64,000 bases of DNA from Granulosicoccus sp045110475 (GTDB lineage Bacteria; Pseudomonadota; Gammaproteobacteria; Granulosicoccales; Granulosicoccaceae): contig JBGCGC010000050.1 of assembly GCA_045110475.1 (NCBI GenBank), positions 1 through 64,000 on the forward strand, read 5' to 3'. The notes beneath the pieces were generated by a model, which was not told the DNA's origin, ran no database searches, and saw only the letters and a list, made by a program, of their open reading frames with translations. The translations under genes were made by a program, and so were the position numbers. This document shows, in pieces, positions 8,924 through 16,855 of this stretch. Each line of letters opens with the position of its first letter. Position 1 is the stretch's first letter.

Positions 8924-9274
8924 GTGAATGATCTCCTGAATGCAAATGAACATCTGTTGGTGTCTACAAGGTTACGGCCGGAGGCAGGGCGGTTGAGGAG
9001 GATTTGCCACAGGTGGTCGCTTGGGTGCACTAGCGGTCACTCCGAGAGCCAAGCCTTGGCGCAGATCGATTTGCTTAGAGCATCAACGGTACACTTAGAA
9101 CTGTTTAATTCGCCTTTGATGTCCATACGCTGTCCGCAGCAGTCATTATTGGTGGCCGGCGCCGCAGCGACCATTCGTGCATGGCAATGACCGTCCGTGC
9201 GTCATGCTATGAAGATCGCCGGTGTAATGTCGTAATGTGTGCTGAACGAACAAGCTTACTGGTAGGTGATACCC
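8924..9274. other. Intergenic region between divergent genes
   Basis: About 350 bp between the divergent barrel and LytTR genes. It must hold both promoters. I see no clear -35/-10 pair, RNA gene or long inverted repeat, and short open frames here lack ribosome binding sites. Confidence 0.5.
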
Positions 9275-10303
9275 ATGATCGACAGTTCTGGCAGACGTGC
9301 GCTGCGAGCCGACGGTACCGTGCTTGATCTTATGCCGATCGGACAGGCTATCGCCGTGACCGGTGTTCTGCTGGTCGCCTTGTTCGTGTTAATCAAGCCC
9401 GAAGCCAGCAATGGGTTGGGCACTGCCGGCAGGATAGTTTTCTGGACCCTGCACGTCGGGTTGGGTCTCGGCGCACTTGCCGTATCCAGCCGATGGTTGG
9501 CCAGTCGTGAACACTTGCCAAGTGGCACCTTGGCGGCGGTCCTGGTTTCGGGTTGTGCCGCTATTGTAATCGCCGCGCCAGGCTATCTGGCGCTGGATGC
9601 CTTGTTTTCAGAGCACGTCATTGATCTTGACCCAGATCCCGACGCGAACTCGATTACTGTCAGTCTGATTGGCGAATTGCTGGACCTTGCGCCGTGGTTC
9701 ATGGTCGCCTGGCTACTGATCAATCTGCCTGTGTTGCTGCCACGCCCGATGCTGAATGTGCACCTGAATGATGAGGTGGATCATTTTCCCGACGACGATC
9801 CGACATCCAGTCCGGAACCTGAGTCGATTCGCTCCAGATCAAGCGTGGGGGGTACAACGCAAAAGGGGCAGACAGCGGCTACACAATCCCGTTTGTTTCT
9901 GGTGAGCAAGGAGTTGTCTGACGATATCCCCACACCGCAAGTTGATAGCCGGGGTGAACGGTTCCTGTCCAGCCTGCCGGGCATAGTCGGCACGGATGTG
10001 GTTGCTGTTGCCAGCGATCTGCATTATCTGAACGTGTGGACCGTAGCCGGACGCACTACGGTGCTCGGTAAGCTGAAAGATGTCGTTGACGATCTTGGCG
10101 ATGAGGGTATGCAGGTGCATCGTTCTCACTGGGTGTCGCATGCGCACGTGCGGCGTATTGTCGGTACGGCGAGTGATGCGGCCTGCATACTGTCAAATGA
10201 GCTTCGCGTTCCGGTCAGCCGCCGACGCTGGAAGGCTGTTCGTTCACAGTATGGTCGGGGTGTGGTGAATGCCGCGGTAGTTCCAAATGAAAATACCCGA
10301 TGA
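9275..10303 (+). CDS. Membrane-anchored LytTR-type DNA-binding regulator
   Basis: ATG 9275 is preceded by GGTAGG at fitting distance. The 342-residue product starts with four predicted membrane helices (about residues 20-165), then an acidic/Ser-rich cytosolic linker. It ends in a LytTR domain (about 235-335) with the expected core: VAVASDLHYLNVWTVAG, then GMQVHRSHWVSHAHVRRI and a final VPVSRRRW. LytTR domains bind paired direct repeats in promoters. Membrane-anchored LytTR proteins sense signals at the membrane without a receiver domain. The targets may be its neighbours but cannot be read here. Confidence 0.8.
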   Translation: MIDSSGRRALRADGTVLDLMPIGQAIAVTGVLLVALFVLIKPEASNGLGTAGRIVFWTLHVGLGLGALAVSSRWLASREHLPSGTLAAVLVSGCAAIVIAAPGYLALDALFSEHVIDLDPDPDANSITVSLIGELLDLAPWFMVAWLLINLPVLLPRPMLNVHLNDEVDHFPDDDPTSSPEPESIRSRSSVGGTTQKGQTAATQSRLFLVSKELSDDIPTPQVDSRGERFLSSLPGIVGTDVVAVASDLHYLNVWTVAGRTTVLGKLKDVVDDLGDEGMQVHRSHWVSHAHVRRIVGTASDAACILSNELRVPVSRRRWKAVRSQYGRGVVNAAVVPNENTR

Positions 10304-10460
10304 ACAACAAGGTATTTTCTGCTGAATTACAAAACAGCAAAACGGGAAGTGCTACCCGATGACTTAAGCACTACGGGTTCGCTACAGTTTTCTGCAGCGA
10401 GGCAACTGATATCCGCGCGCGGGTATGGCTTTGCGTCTAAATCAAACCTGGAGTCGTTCA

Positions 10461-12272
10461 ATGATGAAGCAATTCCCGCGGTGTGGTTGCTTTTACCAGC
10501 ACCGTGTTCCCGTAACATTACTTTTGATGACGTTGTCAGGCTTACCCTTGTCGATGGTGTGGGCGCAGTCATCCGATATGCCTGGTAACTATGCAGATAA
10601 CCTTGAGCTGATAAGGTCAGCATCACCACGCAATACCAACCACGACAATAGTCCATGGCGTGATACACCGCAGGATGACCTGGTGATAGATAATCATCTG
10701 GGACCGCGCAGTGACTATTTAAGTAGTGGTCTCGATCTGGACTCTCCGCCGTTCTACTCGGGCAAGGAGCACCCGGGGGCAACACCTGAGGGTGCCTTCC
10801 CGGACGAAGGTGGCGGACAGTTTCGGGTAACGTGCGAATTCTCGCACTTCGCTTATGACGATCCGCTGGTGCACCCCGGAAAACCTGGCGCTTCACACCT
10901 GCATATGTTCTGGGGTAACACCGACGTCAACGCTTTTTCCACCTATGACACGCTGATCAATTCCGGCTCCAGTACATGTAACGGTCAGGAGCTGAACCGG
11001 ACCGGGTACTGGATGCCCGCCTTGTTCGATAGTGAGGGCAATGTCCGGATTCCCATGCGCGCCATCGTCTACTACAAAGGCTACAACAAGGCTCTTGGCC
11101 GTTCCCAACCGTATCCACCCGGGGCTGCCATCATTGCCATGCAAAACTTGCACACGGTGCCTGCTGATGAAGGTGGGGTAGAAGTGGAAGATGCCTATCA
11201 GTGCTCCGACCAGTTTCGCGGGGCACGCTGGCCGCAATCCAACGTTATGCCTGATTGTCCGGGTGGAGACGTTTTCATCCGAACCATCGAGCTCCACGTC
11301 AAGTTCCCAAACTGCTGGAATGGAGAGGACCCTTCAGATACGAGCAATTGGCGCACGTCGCTGGCAGGTGACTGGTATTACAGTGATTGTCAGGATTGGA
11401 TAACGACACCAAACATCGAATACATCGTTCAGTTTCAGGTACAAGAAGGTGAAAATACGGATGGCTGGTTTCTGGCTTCGGATGTCAATCGTCAGACGCT
11501 GGAAATTGACAAGGTGCCAGGTTCTTCCTTACACGCCGATTGGTGGGGTGGATGGCAGAACGAGATCAATCAGCAGTGGCTGGACAATTGCACCAACTAT
11601 AAAGTGGATGGTGTTGGATCCGGGTGTGGCATGGGGTATCTCAGTGACAACGGACCGGATCCGGACAACCCCTACCCCGGGCCCGCATTGCAACTTCGGC
11701 CACAATTTGATCAACCGCAAAACGGGGCACCTAAAATTGCTGCAGCCACGTTGTATGAACAGCTATGTCCAGGCGGCAAACGCATGGAATCCTCGGAAGA
11801 TGCTGCGTGGTGTACGCCTTCAGACCTTGCATCAGGGGGTGGCTTACTGGGCCGGTACTTTGATGACACTTTCTATGGCGTGGAAGTTGGGCGTCGTTTC
11901 GATGGCCCCGTCAATATTGATCTCAATAGGAAAATCCCTGCTGGATCCAATATTTCGGATGCGGATGATGTATCCATCGAGTGGAGTGGTTATCTGGTAC
12001 CCGACACCTCGGAAGAGCTGGAGCTGTGGACTCGTTCGGATGACGGTGTGAGACTTTATCTGGATGGCAAGTTGTTAATTGACAACTGGACGGAACATGA
12101 AGCTATCATAGACAGTGTAAGAACAACGCTTGAGGCAGGTCGCGCCCATGCTATTACCGTTCAATACTATCAGGGCAAGGGTCTGTCCAGATTTCAGCTC
12201 GGATGGCGAAAACCGGGAGATCGCAGACGACTGATACCACGCAAGTATCTCTATGGGCGGTATCCGTATTGA
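10461..12272 (+). CDS. Secreted DUF1996 plus PA14 domain protein
   Basis: Start at ATG 10461, seven bases after GGAG; an upstream in-frame ATG at 10425 is less likely. The 603-residue product has a signal peptide ending near VWAQSS. Residues 100-400 match the DUF1996 pattern: CEFSHFAYDDPLVHPG, HLHMFWGN, and many Trp and paired Cys. DUF1996 is found in secreted proteins of fungi and bacteria and its activity is not established. The last 150 residues are a PA14 domain (LLGRYFDD, LWTRSDDGVRLYLDG, ITVQYYQGKG), a carbohydrate-binding beta-barrel. An extracellular polysaccharide-binding or degrading role is likely. It is followed by a convergent FHA gene. Confidence 0.75.
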   Translation: MMKQFPRCGCFYQHRVPVTLLLMTLSGLPLSMVWAQSSDMPGNYADNLELIRSASPRNTNHDNSPWRDTPQDDLVIDNHLGPRSDYLSSGLDLDSPPFYSGKEHPGATPEGAFPDEGGGQFRVTCEFSHFAYDDPLVHPGKPGASHLHMFWGNTDVNAFSTYDTLINSGSSTCNGQELNRTGYWMPALFDSEGNVRIPMRAIVYYKGYNKALGRSQPYPPGAAIIAMQNLHTVPADEGGVEVEDAYQCSDQFRGARWPQSNVMPDCPGGDVFIRTIELHVKFPNCWNGEDPSDTSNWRTSLAGDWYYSDCQDWITTPNIEYIVQFQVQEGENTDGWFLASDVNRQTLEIDKVPGSSLHADWWGGWQNEINQQWLDNCTNYKVDGVGSGCGMGYLSDNGPDPDNPYPGPALQLRPQFDQPQNGAPKIAAATLYEQLCPGGKRMESSEDAAWCTPSDLASGGGLLGRYFDDTFYGVEVGRRFDGPVNIDLNRKIPAGSNISDADDVSIEWSGYLVPDTSEELELWTRSDDGVRLYLDGKLLIDNWTEHEAIIDSVRTTLEAGRAHAITVQYYQGKGLSRFQLGWRKPGDRRRLIPRKYLYGRYPY

Positions 12273-12328
12273 GCGAAAAGACTGGAACGATTCAGTGGTA
12301 GTGTTCTCCTGCTCATATAACAGTGATT

Positions 12329-12385
12329 AAGCAACAGCGGATGCCGTGAGTTCGGGTTAGGCATGACGGTACTTTGCTGTTGCTT
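12329..12385. terminator. Inverted repeat between convergent genes
   Basis: A perfect 10-bp inverted repeat (arms AAGCAACAGC at 12329-12338 and GCTGTTGCTT at 12376-12385) encloses 37 nt that can form a smaller stem. It lies between the stops of two convergent genes, so a bidirectional transcription stop or 3'-end stabiliser is likely. There is no long U-tract. Confidence 0.5.
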
Positions 12386-13080
12386 CATCTTATAATGCCA
12401 CTTTCGACAACAGTGTTGGCAAGGACGACTCGCCGTTGCTGTGCGGGTTTGTCGTCTGAGGGTACCAGCCCGTCTACACCAGCGCGGTCAAGCTTCGCAC
12501 ACAAGTGATCCAGTTTGCGTACAAGTTTGGGTAACGACCAACCCAGTGACGTTGCCAGATCCTGATTGGTGGGGAGATCTGATGCGGTAATGGGTCCTCG
12601 CAGTCTTGACTGAGCTAGCAGCCTTAGAACCGCGAGCTGCTCGTCGTTGAAGTGCAAGCGTTCTAGGCTCAACGTGCGCGTATCGACTCGCTTCAGTTGT
12701 GAGCTGATGTGATCAGTCGAACGAAACTCTTGATAAATCTTGTGACAGATGGACAGTCGATAGCTGGCATGTCCTGCCGAGAATGTGATCGTCGCATTCT
12801 CGTAGGGCAACGGCATGCTGCAACCCGGTGACAGACTGGCATAGGAGGGGCTGTCTTCGTCGGTGATAATCAGCGATATTGTCTGCCCGCAGTTATGCAG
12901 TTGCCACATGCCCAGCGAATGCATCAAACGCCCCAGATAACGGTGCAGCGAACGGTTGTCGGAATCGATAACCAAGTCTCCGGCCCGTCCGAAAACAAAG
13001 TCATCTTGAATCGGAACTTGATATTGCTGCCCCGCATGAGTGATAGTCAGGGCTTGATCGTCAGTTGGTAGCTCTGGCAT
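12385..13080 (-). CDS. FHA-like domain protein with C-terminal winged-helix segment
   Basis: A 231-residue soluble protein. The N-terminal half resembles an FHA phosphothreonine-binding fold: FVFGRAGDLVID, then DNRSLHRYLGRL and WQLHNCG, matching the Gly-Arg, Ser-x-x-His and Asn positions of the family. The C-terminal third (DEQLAVLRLLAQSR, TNQDLATSLGWSLPKLVRKLDHLCAKL) looks like a winged helix-turn-helix. It is divergent from a Ser/Thr kinase with about 35 bp between the likely starts. It may read out the kinase's phosphorylation as a DNA-binding effector. The FHA call is moderate and the HTH call weaker. Confidence 0.65.
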   Translation of the reverse strand: MPELPTDDQALTITHAGQQYQVPIQDDFVFGRAGDLVIDSDNRSLHRYLGRLMHSLGMWQLHNCGQTISLIITDEDSPSYASLSPGCSMPLPYENATITFSAGHASYRLSICHKIYQEFRSTDHISSQLKRVDTRTLSLERLHFNDEQLAVLRLLAQSRLRGPITASDLPTNQDLATSLGWSLPKLVRKLDHLCAKLDRAGVDGLVPSDDKPAQQRRVVLANTVVESGIIR

Positions 13081-13115
13081 GTCAGAACGATGCCTTCAGG
13101 CAATGGTGGCCGTGG

Positions 13116-14885
13116 ATGAATAGCAGCTTATCACCGATGGATTCTGTCATCGGTGGTTACAAATTGATGGAGCGTATAGGCCGGGGTGGTAGTGGCACTG
13201 TCTATCGCTGCCACAAGCTGTCTAACGCTTCAGTGCCATTGGCCCTGAAGGTGTTGCATCAACCCGTCAACGACGATGTGCGCCTGCGTCAGTTTCAGCG
13301 AGAGTGTGATACCCAGTGCAAGCTGGTGACTTGCCCAGGCGTGGTAACACTGATCGATCATGGGGTAGAGATGGATGGAACAGCATGGCTTGTAATGGAG
13401 CATTGCGATATCAGCTATGCCGAGCGGTTGCTGACACTGGGGGAAATTCCTGCAGACGAGGTCATCGAAATAGGTTACCAGTTGGCAACAACGTTGGCTC
13501 ATGCACACGCGCTCAAAGTCATACATGGTGACATCAAGCCCAGCAATGTTTTTCTATCCAATGAGGGATATACCTTGCTGGGTGATTTCGGTGCGAGCGT
13601 TGATCTGGATCAGACCATTACAGCTCAGTGTGATTTGTCCTTCGCCTACGTGGCACCGGAAACGCTCAGACATGGCGTGGTATCCATTCAAAGCGATTTC
13701 TATGCACTCGGTGCAACGCTGTATCATCTGGCCAGTGGTAAGTCACCACTTCCGGTTGAGTTTCACAACAGTGCGCGAATGCCTTTGGTCGGCTTGATGG
13801 AACACCTTGAGCAGTCTGCAGTTCCTCCACTGGCCTTGTTGCCTTCGTACAAGTCGTTGAGCGACCTTGTTGCGAGACTGATGTCATCAAAACCCGAAAA
13901 CCGTTCAAGTAATGCGAAACAACTGGTAAGGCAGTTCAAAGCCATGCAGTCGGGTACTCCTGTGCTGATCAAGCCCATGATGGAGCGCCACGAAGTGAGT
14001 TATGGCTCAGATACCCTTGAGCCTGCATGGTGGAGAGGGCGCATGCAAACAGGAATTTTTGCAGGTATTGCCATCTCGCTGATAGTGTTTGGTATCGTTT
14101 CCTTGCTACAACCGTTGTCATTCTGGCCGATAAATAGTCAGGAAAAATCAGCACCAACAGCTGCGACCAGTAATAATCAGCGCACGGATAATAGCGTTGC
14201 GATCAGTACAACAGCAAAGTGCGATCCGACCGCTTATCTATGCGAATCTTTTGAAACAGACCTCGAACTTTGGGAGTCTGCCGTTGAGCTGACTACCGCA
14301 TCGCTTTCAATGACCGATGAGAGCTGGCAAGGTCAGGCCCTGTCCTGGGATCCGACTAATAGTGATCAGGCGGGAGGCAGTTTTCTATATCGTGTGGTTG
14401 CTACGCCGGTGAGTGGCCAATCGGTACGGATACGCACAAGGTTAAAGGCAATACAACGTGGTTCGGGCTATTTCTGGATGACGGCCATGCAATTCGCATC
14501 CAGTGAAGGGCATACCTGGTCGCTTAATCTGCAATTGATTCGTGATGCACGGTTGGCATTTGATCTTCTGTATTACAACGGCGGTGCAGAGGGTGATGAC
14601 GCTGTCGCAACGCATGTCCCTTTTCTGTTTGATCGATGGCTATGCGTGGAACTGATCATTGATCCCCAGTCACCGTCTCTATTGCAACTTTTTGTCGATG
14701 GTCAATACACCGGCCAACTGTCGAGTCCCGCGTCCGCTTTGGATGCAGAGAGTTACGAGGTTCTGGTGGGTTCAACTGACGTTCAATCACCGCGTACCGC
14801 CCCACGACTCCTCTATGACGATCTGATTGTGGAGCGAGGCGCAAAGCCTGTGTGCGGTGAGTTGCCCAATAGCGGGGATTCCTGA
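13116..14885 (+). CDS. Transmembrane Ser/Thr protein kinase with extracytoplasmic lectin-like domain
   Basis: Start chosen at ATG 13116; upstream starts would run into the divergent gene and ATG 13137 is an alternative. The 589-residue product has a Hanks-type kinase at about residues 12-270: Gly-loop IGRGGSGTVY, catalytic Lys in LALKVL, HGDIKPSN loop, DFGAS and APE. An HGD in place of HRD is common in bacterial kinases. One membrane helix sits near 312-335. The outer part (about 370-580) is a jelly-roll, LamG/concanavalin-like domain (CESFETDLELW, SGYFWMTAMQF, LLYDDLIVE). It probably senses a glycan or envelope state and signals inward, perhaps to the adjacent FHA protein. Confidence 0.85.
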   Translation: MNSSLSPMDSVIGGYKLMERIGRGGSGTVYRCHKLSNASVPLALKVLHQPVNDDVRLRQFQRECDTQCKLVTCPGVVTLIDHGVEMDGTAWLVMEHCDISYAERLLTLGEIPADEVIEIGYQLATTLAHAHALKVIHGDIKPSNVFLSNEGYTLLGDFGASVDLDQTITAQCDLSFAYVAPETLRHGVVSIQSDFYALGATLYHLASGKSPLPVEFHNSARMPLVGLMEHLEQSAVPPLALLPSYKSLSDLVARLMSSKPENRSSNAKQLVRQFKAMQSGTPVLIKPMMERHEVSYGSDTLEPAWWRGRMQTGIFAGIAISLIVFGIVSLLQPLSFWPINSQEKSAPTAATSNNQRTDNSVAISTTAKCDPTAYLCESFETDLELWESAVELTTASLSMTDESWQGQALSWDPTNSDQAGGSFLYRVVATPVSGQSVRIRTRLKAIQRGSGYFWMTAMQFASSEGHTWSLNLQLIRDARLAFDLLYYNGGAEGDDAVATHVPFLFDRWLCVELIIDPQSPSLLQLFVDGQYTGQLSSPASALDAESYEVLVGSTDVQSPRTAPRLLYDDLIVERGAKPVCGELPNSGDS

Positions 14886-14946
14886 CAATACGCTTCCTGC
14901 ACTGAAATCGACACCTTACAACTCGCCAGCATCCGTTGTGCGATTG

Positions 14947-15621
14947 CTACACCTTGAATTTGCGACAAAACTCCTTGAAGAACGGTTCGAAGCGTCGATG
15001 TCCCTCGGCTGTCGCCAGTGGTGAAGCAAATACGGATGGTGTGGTAAATATCCGTAAATCAGACAGCGAGTTGCTGAACATCTTCAGGCCAGCCTGCTTG
15101 AGTTCGGTTTCTGTTTCTGCGTTACTTTTGCGAAGGTTGCGGCGATTGATAAAACCGTAGCTGGTCAGTTCTTCATCCATCTCGGCCTTGAAGGTTTTGC
15201 ACTCTTCGAGAATTTCCAGAAATTCCTGCGTGGCGATGGCATCTACTCCAGAACCGATAACCGGTACCAGGATTCCGTCACAGTTGTACAACAGCATGAC
15301 GGTGGGATTGTCTGCTTTTTTATCGGTCATTCGTGGGATGTCGATGAAAATCACATCGTAGTCGCTACCGAATCGTTTCAGGAAGGTATTGACTCTTCTC
15401 GGGCTCAAGGCCTCCACTTCAATCAATGGTGTGTCGTCGGGATAGATTTCAACTTCCTGTTCGTACATCGCTGATACGGAGGCTTGCGAATCGCAGTCGA
15501 TGATCAGTACTTTCTTGTTTTTCTGCTCGGCAACCGCAACGGCCACCATCATGGTGACAACCGATTTTCCAACGCCGCCTTTGGAATTGCAGATGCTGAA
15601 TATTTTGGGATCTTTGGCCAT
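14947..15621 (-). CDS. ParA/MinD-family ATPase (orphan)
   Basis: A 224-residue ATPase with a deviant Walker A motif (KGGVGKS, the signature Lys included), Walker A' at DCDSQAS, and Walker B at VIFIDIPR. This is the ParA/Soj fold. It lacks an N-terminal helix-turn-helix, like small chromosomal or plasmid ParA and cargo-positioning homologues. No parB gene adjoins it. The gene upstream on the same strand encodes a VF530 DNA-binding protein. It probably drives positioning of a cargo such as a chemoreceptor array, secretion machine or locus. The cargo is unknown. Confidence 0.85.
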   Translation of the reverse strand: MAKDPKIFSICNSKGGVGKSVVTMMVAVAVAEQKNKKVLIIDCDSQASVSAMYEQEVEIYPDDTPLIEVEALSPRRVNTFLKRFGSDYDVIFIDIPRMTDKKADNPTVMLLYNCDGILVPVIGSGVDAIATQEFLEILEECKTFKAEMDEELTSYGFINRRNLRKSNAETETELKQAGLKMFSNSLSDLRIFTTPSVFASPLATAEGHRRFEPFFKEFCRKFKV

Positions 15622-15767
15622 TGAGAAACTGGATGATAGCGTGATGACAGATTGACGCTAGGAGACCAGAAAACCGCCAGTTTTACAACTGGAGAAAAGC
15701 GTCAATAGTATGACGGATCAACAATGTTGCGGTACGGTTATACAGCTTCCGTCTCACCAGCAATCGG

Positions 15768-16295
15768 TTATGTCCTTGGGAGCCCCCATGGGTTATTAGG
15801 GGTGCTGGCGGTACGTTCAGGTGCCGTAGACGACTTGCGGTTGTCTTTGTCGGCGTGGTTGTCGGCGCGTCTGCTGGAGTGCCGGTTGTTAGAGTGAGAC
15901 TCTTTTCGGCCAGACCCCGAATCATATTCAGCCGCTCTCATTTGACGTTTGTCGCGCAGGCGCTCTGCATCTTCCAGACTTAACAAGGCGGGTTCGCCGA
16001 CGCTCTGATTATCTGGAATAAGGCGATCCCTCGGCGAGAGTTGATACTGCTGATGTGAGGCTTTAGGCAGATTTTTAAAAGAATATAAATAAAACGCTTC
16101 GACTTTTTCTCGCGCCCAGTCTGTTTTTTTCAAGAACTTCACGCTTGAGGCAACGCTAGGGTTATTTCTGAAGCAGTTGATATTCAGATACGCGAAGAGA
16201 ATGTCAAACCCGTAGTGCTCTGTCAGCTCTGTGAGCATTTTTTTCAAACTGACACCGTGAAGCGGGTTGTTTTTGTAGTTGATCTCGTCATTCAT
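15768..16295 (-). CDS. VF530 (DUF2132) family DNA-binding protein with basic tail
   Basis: Start at ATG 16295, because the family's conserved block begins at once (NNPLHGVSLKKMLTELTEHYGF, then FRNNPSVASSVKFLKKTDWAREKVE). This is the VF530/DUF2132 fold, described structurally as a small DNA-binding protein. The usual family length is about 75 residues. Here a further 95-residue Ser/Arg/Asn-rich, low-complexity, basic tail follows (RRADNHADKDNRKS and similar), which could bind nucleic acid non-specifically. It precedes a ParA-like ATPase on the same strand, about 146 bp away. An 8-bp repeat array lies upstream. Confidence 0.75.
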   Translation of the reverse strand: MNDEINYKNNPLHGVSLKKMLTELTEHYGFDILFAYLNINCFRNNPSVASSVKFLKKTDWAREKVEAFYLYSFKNLPKASHQQYQLSPRDRLIPDNQSVGEPALLSLEDAERLRDKRQMRAAEYDSGSGRKESHSNNRHSSRRADNHADKDNRKSSTAPERTASTPNNPWGLPRT

Positions 16296-16334
16296 TGTTG
16301 GGGGCGTTCCAAAGGGTCTAACTTGTTGTATGCG

Positions 16335-16390
16335 GCAAAGCGATATCTTTGCAAACGGGCAAACGGGCAAACGGGCAAACGTATGTTTGC
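16335..16390. repeat. 8-bp tandem array flanked by inverted repeats
   Basis: Four head-to-tail copies of GCAAACGG/T span 16351-16382. The left border overlaps an inverted repeat GCAAAG-N6-CTTTGC (16335-16352). The last copy forms a perfect inverted repeat GCAAAC-GTAT-GTTTGC (16375-16390). The array lies 40-95 bp upstream of the VF530 start. Such symmetry suggests a protein-binding site (operator, or partition-site-like) rather than random slippage. The number of copies may vary between strains. Confidence 0.7.
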
Positions 16391-16489
16391 AGCTTGAGAC
16401 GGACGTAAAAGTGTACTCCAACGAGGGCTGTTCGCAGCAGGGGTTTTCTGCCGCGCAGGCTCATAGGGTTTGTTTACCTGCATATATAG

Positions 16490-16517
16490 TTGACGATTCT
16501 GAAAATAAGCGTAGTAT
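16490..16517 (+). promoter_or_regulatory. Putative sigma70 promoter for leader and ABC exporter genes
   Basis: TTGACG at 16490-16495 (5 of 6 to the -35 consensus) and TAGTAT at 16512-16517 (4 of 6 to the -10) are 16 bp apart, in an AT-rich stretch. Transcription would begin near 16524, about 65 nt before the leader ORF. Confidence 0.5.
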
Positions 16518-16588
16518 CCGTGCGTAACAAGGCTGGCTAATGTTGGGCAGCGTTGCACCTACCTTTTTCAGGCAGCGGGAGAATCGAT

Positions 16589-16666
16589 ATGGATAAGAAT
16601 TACACCCATACAGCATTTGCGATCTCAGCTTACCCCGGTATGTTCGTGGGAGCGCGAACCTCTTAG
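16589..16666 (+). CDS. 25-residue leader peptide upstream of ABC exporter pair
   Basis: ATG 16589 follows a strong ribosome binding site (GGGAGA, 16578-16583). It opens a 25-codon frame ending at TAG 16664-16666, with product ending in YPGMFVGARTS. It sits between a good promoter and about 160 nt of potential alternative RNA stems, ahead of two exporter genes. The last codons and the stop lie inside the first stems, so a ribosome stalled on, or released from, the ORF would change folding. In Bacillus the similar BmrCD exporter is controlled by a leader ORF (bmrB) through attenuation. No sequence similarity to BmrB is claimed. The coding status is inferred from the ribosome binding site and context. 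Confidence 0.55.
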   Translation: MDKNYTHTAFAISAYPGMFVGARTS

Positions 16667-16809
16667 CCTGTATCTGTCGGCGTCCGTCGCCGACCCTATA
16701 GAAAAAACTCTAATCGAGGTTCCGCTGCTGCAGGCTTAACGGCTGCCTGTTGGCGTTCCTGTTCGTATTCCTTTTTTCGAACCCCCGTCTCTCAGGCAAC
16801 GCCGCAGGC
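16642..16809 (+). promoter_or_regulatory. Putative attenuator with alternative stems before ABC genes
   Basis: Stems readable by eye: GTTCG 16642-16646 with CGAAC 16655-16659; or AGCG/GAACCTC (16651-16654, 16656-16662) with GAGGTTC/CGCT (16716-16726), which excludes the first. Inside it is a perfect 7-bp hairpin, 16676-16682 with 16688-16694. GCCTG 16745-16749 can pair with CAGGC at 16731-16735 or with CAGGC at 16805-16809. The latter extends through GGCGTT 16752-16757 with AACGCC 16798-16803 and encloses GTTCG 16761-16765 with CGAAC 16778-16782. Six T residues lie at 16772-16777. Mutually exclusive pairing is the hallmark of an attenuator. A free-standing structured RNA is the alternative. 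Confidence 0.55.
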
Positions 16810-16855
16810 CTTGCTGACTTCGCGTACCCGCGTGGTTTTCACTGACGACACGACT

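Noticed and set aside
8843..9190. 115-residue plus-strand frame in the divergent gap
   Set aside because: No ribosome binding site, composition unlike a protein, and it runs through the barrel gene start.
16589..16809. 6S RNA, tmRNA or tRNA
   Set aside because: The region is structured but lacks the 6S open bubble, the tmRNA tag end and the tRNA T-loop. A strong leader ORF fits better.
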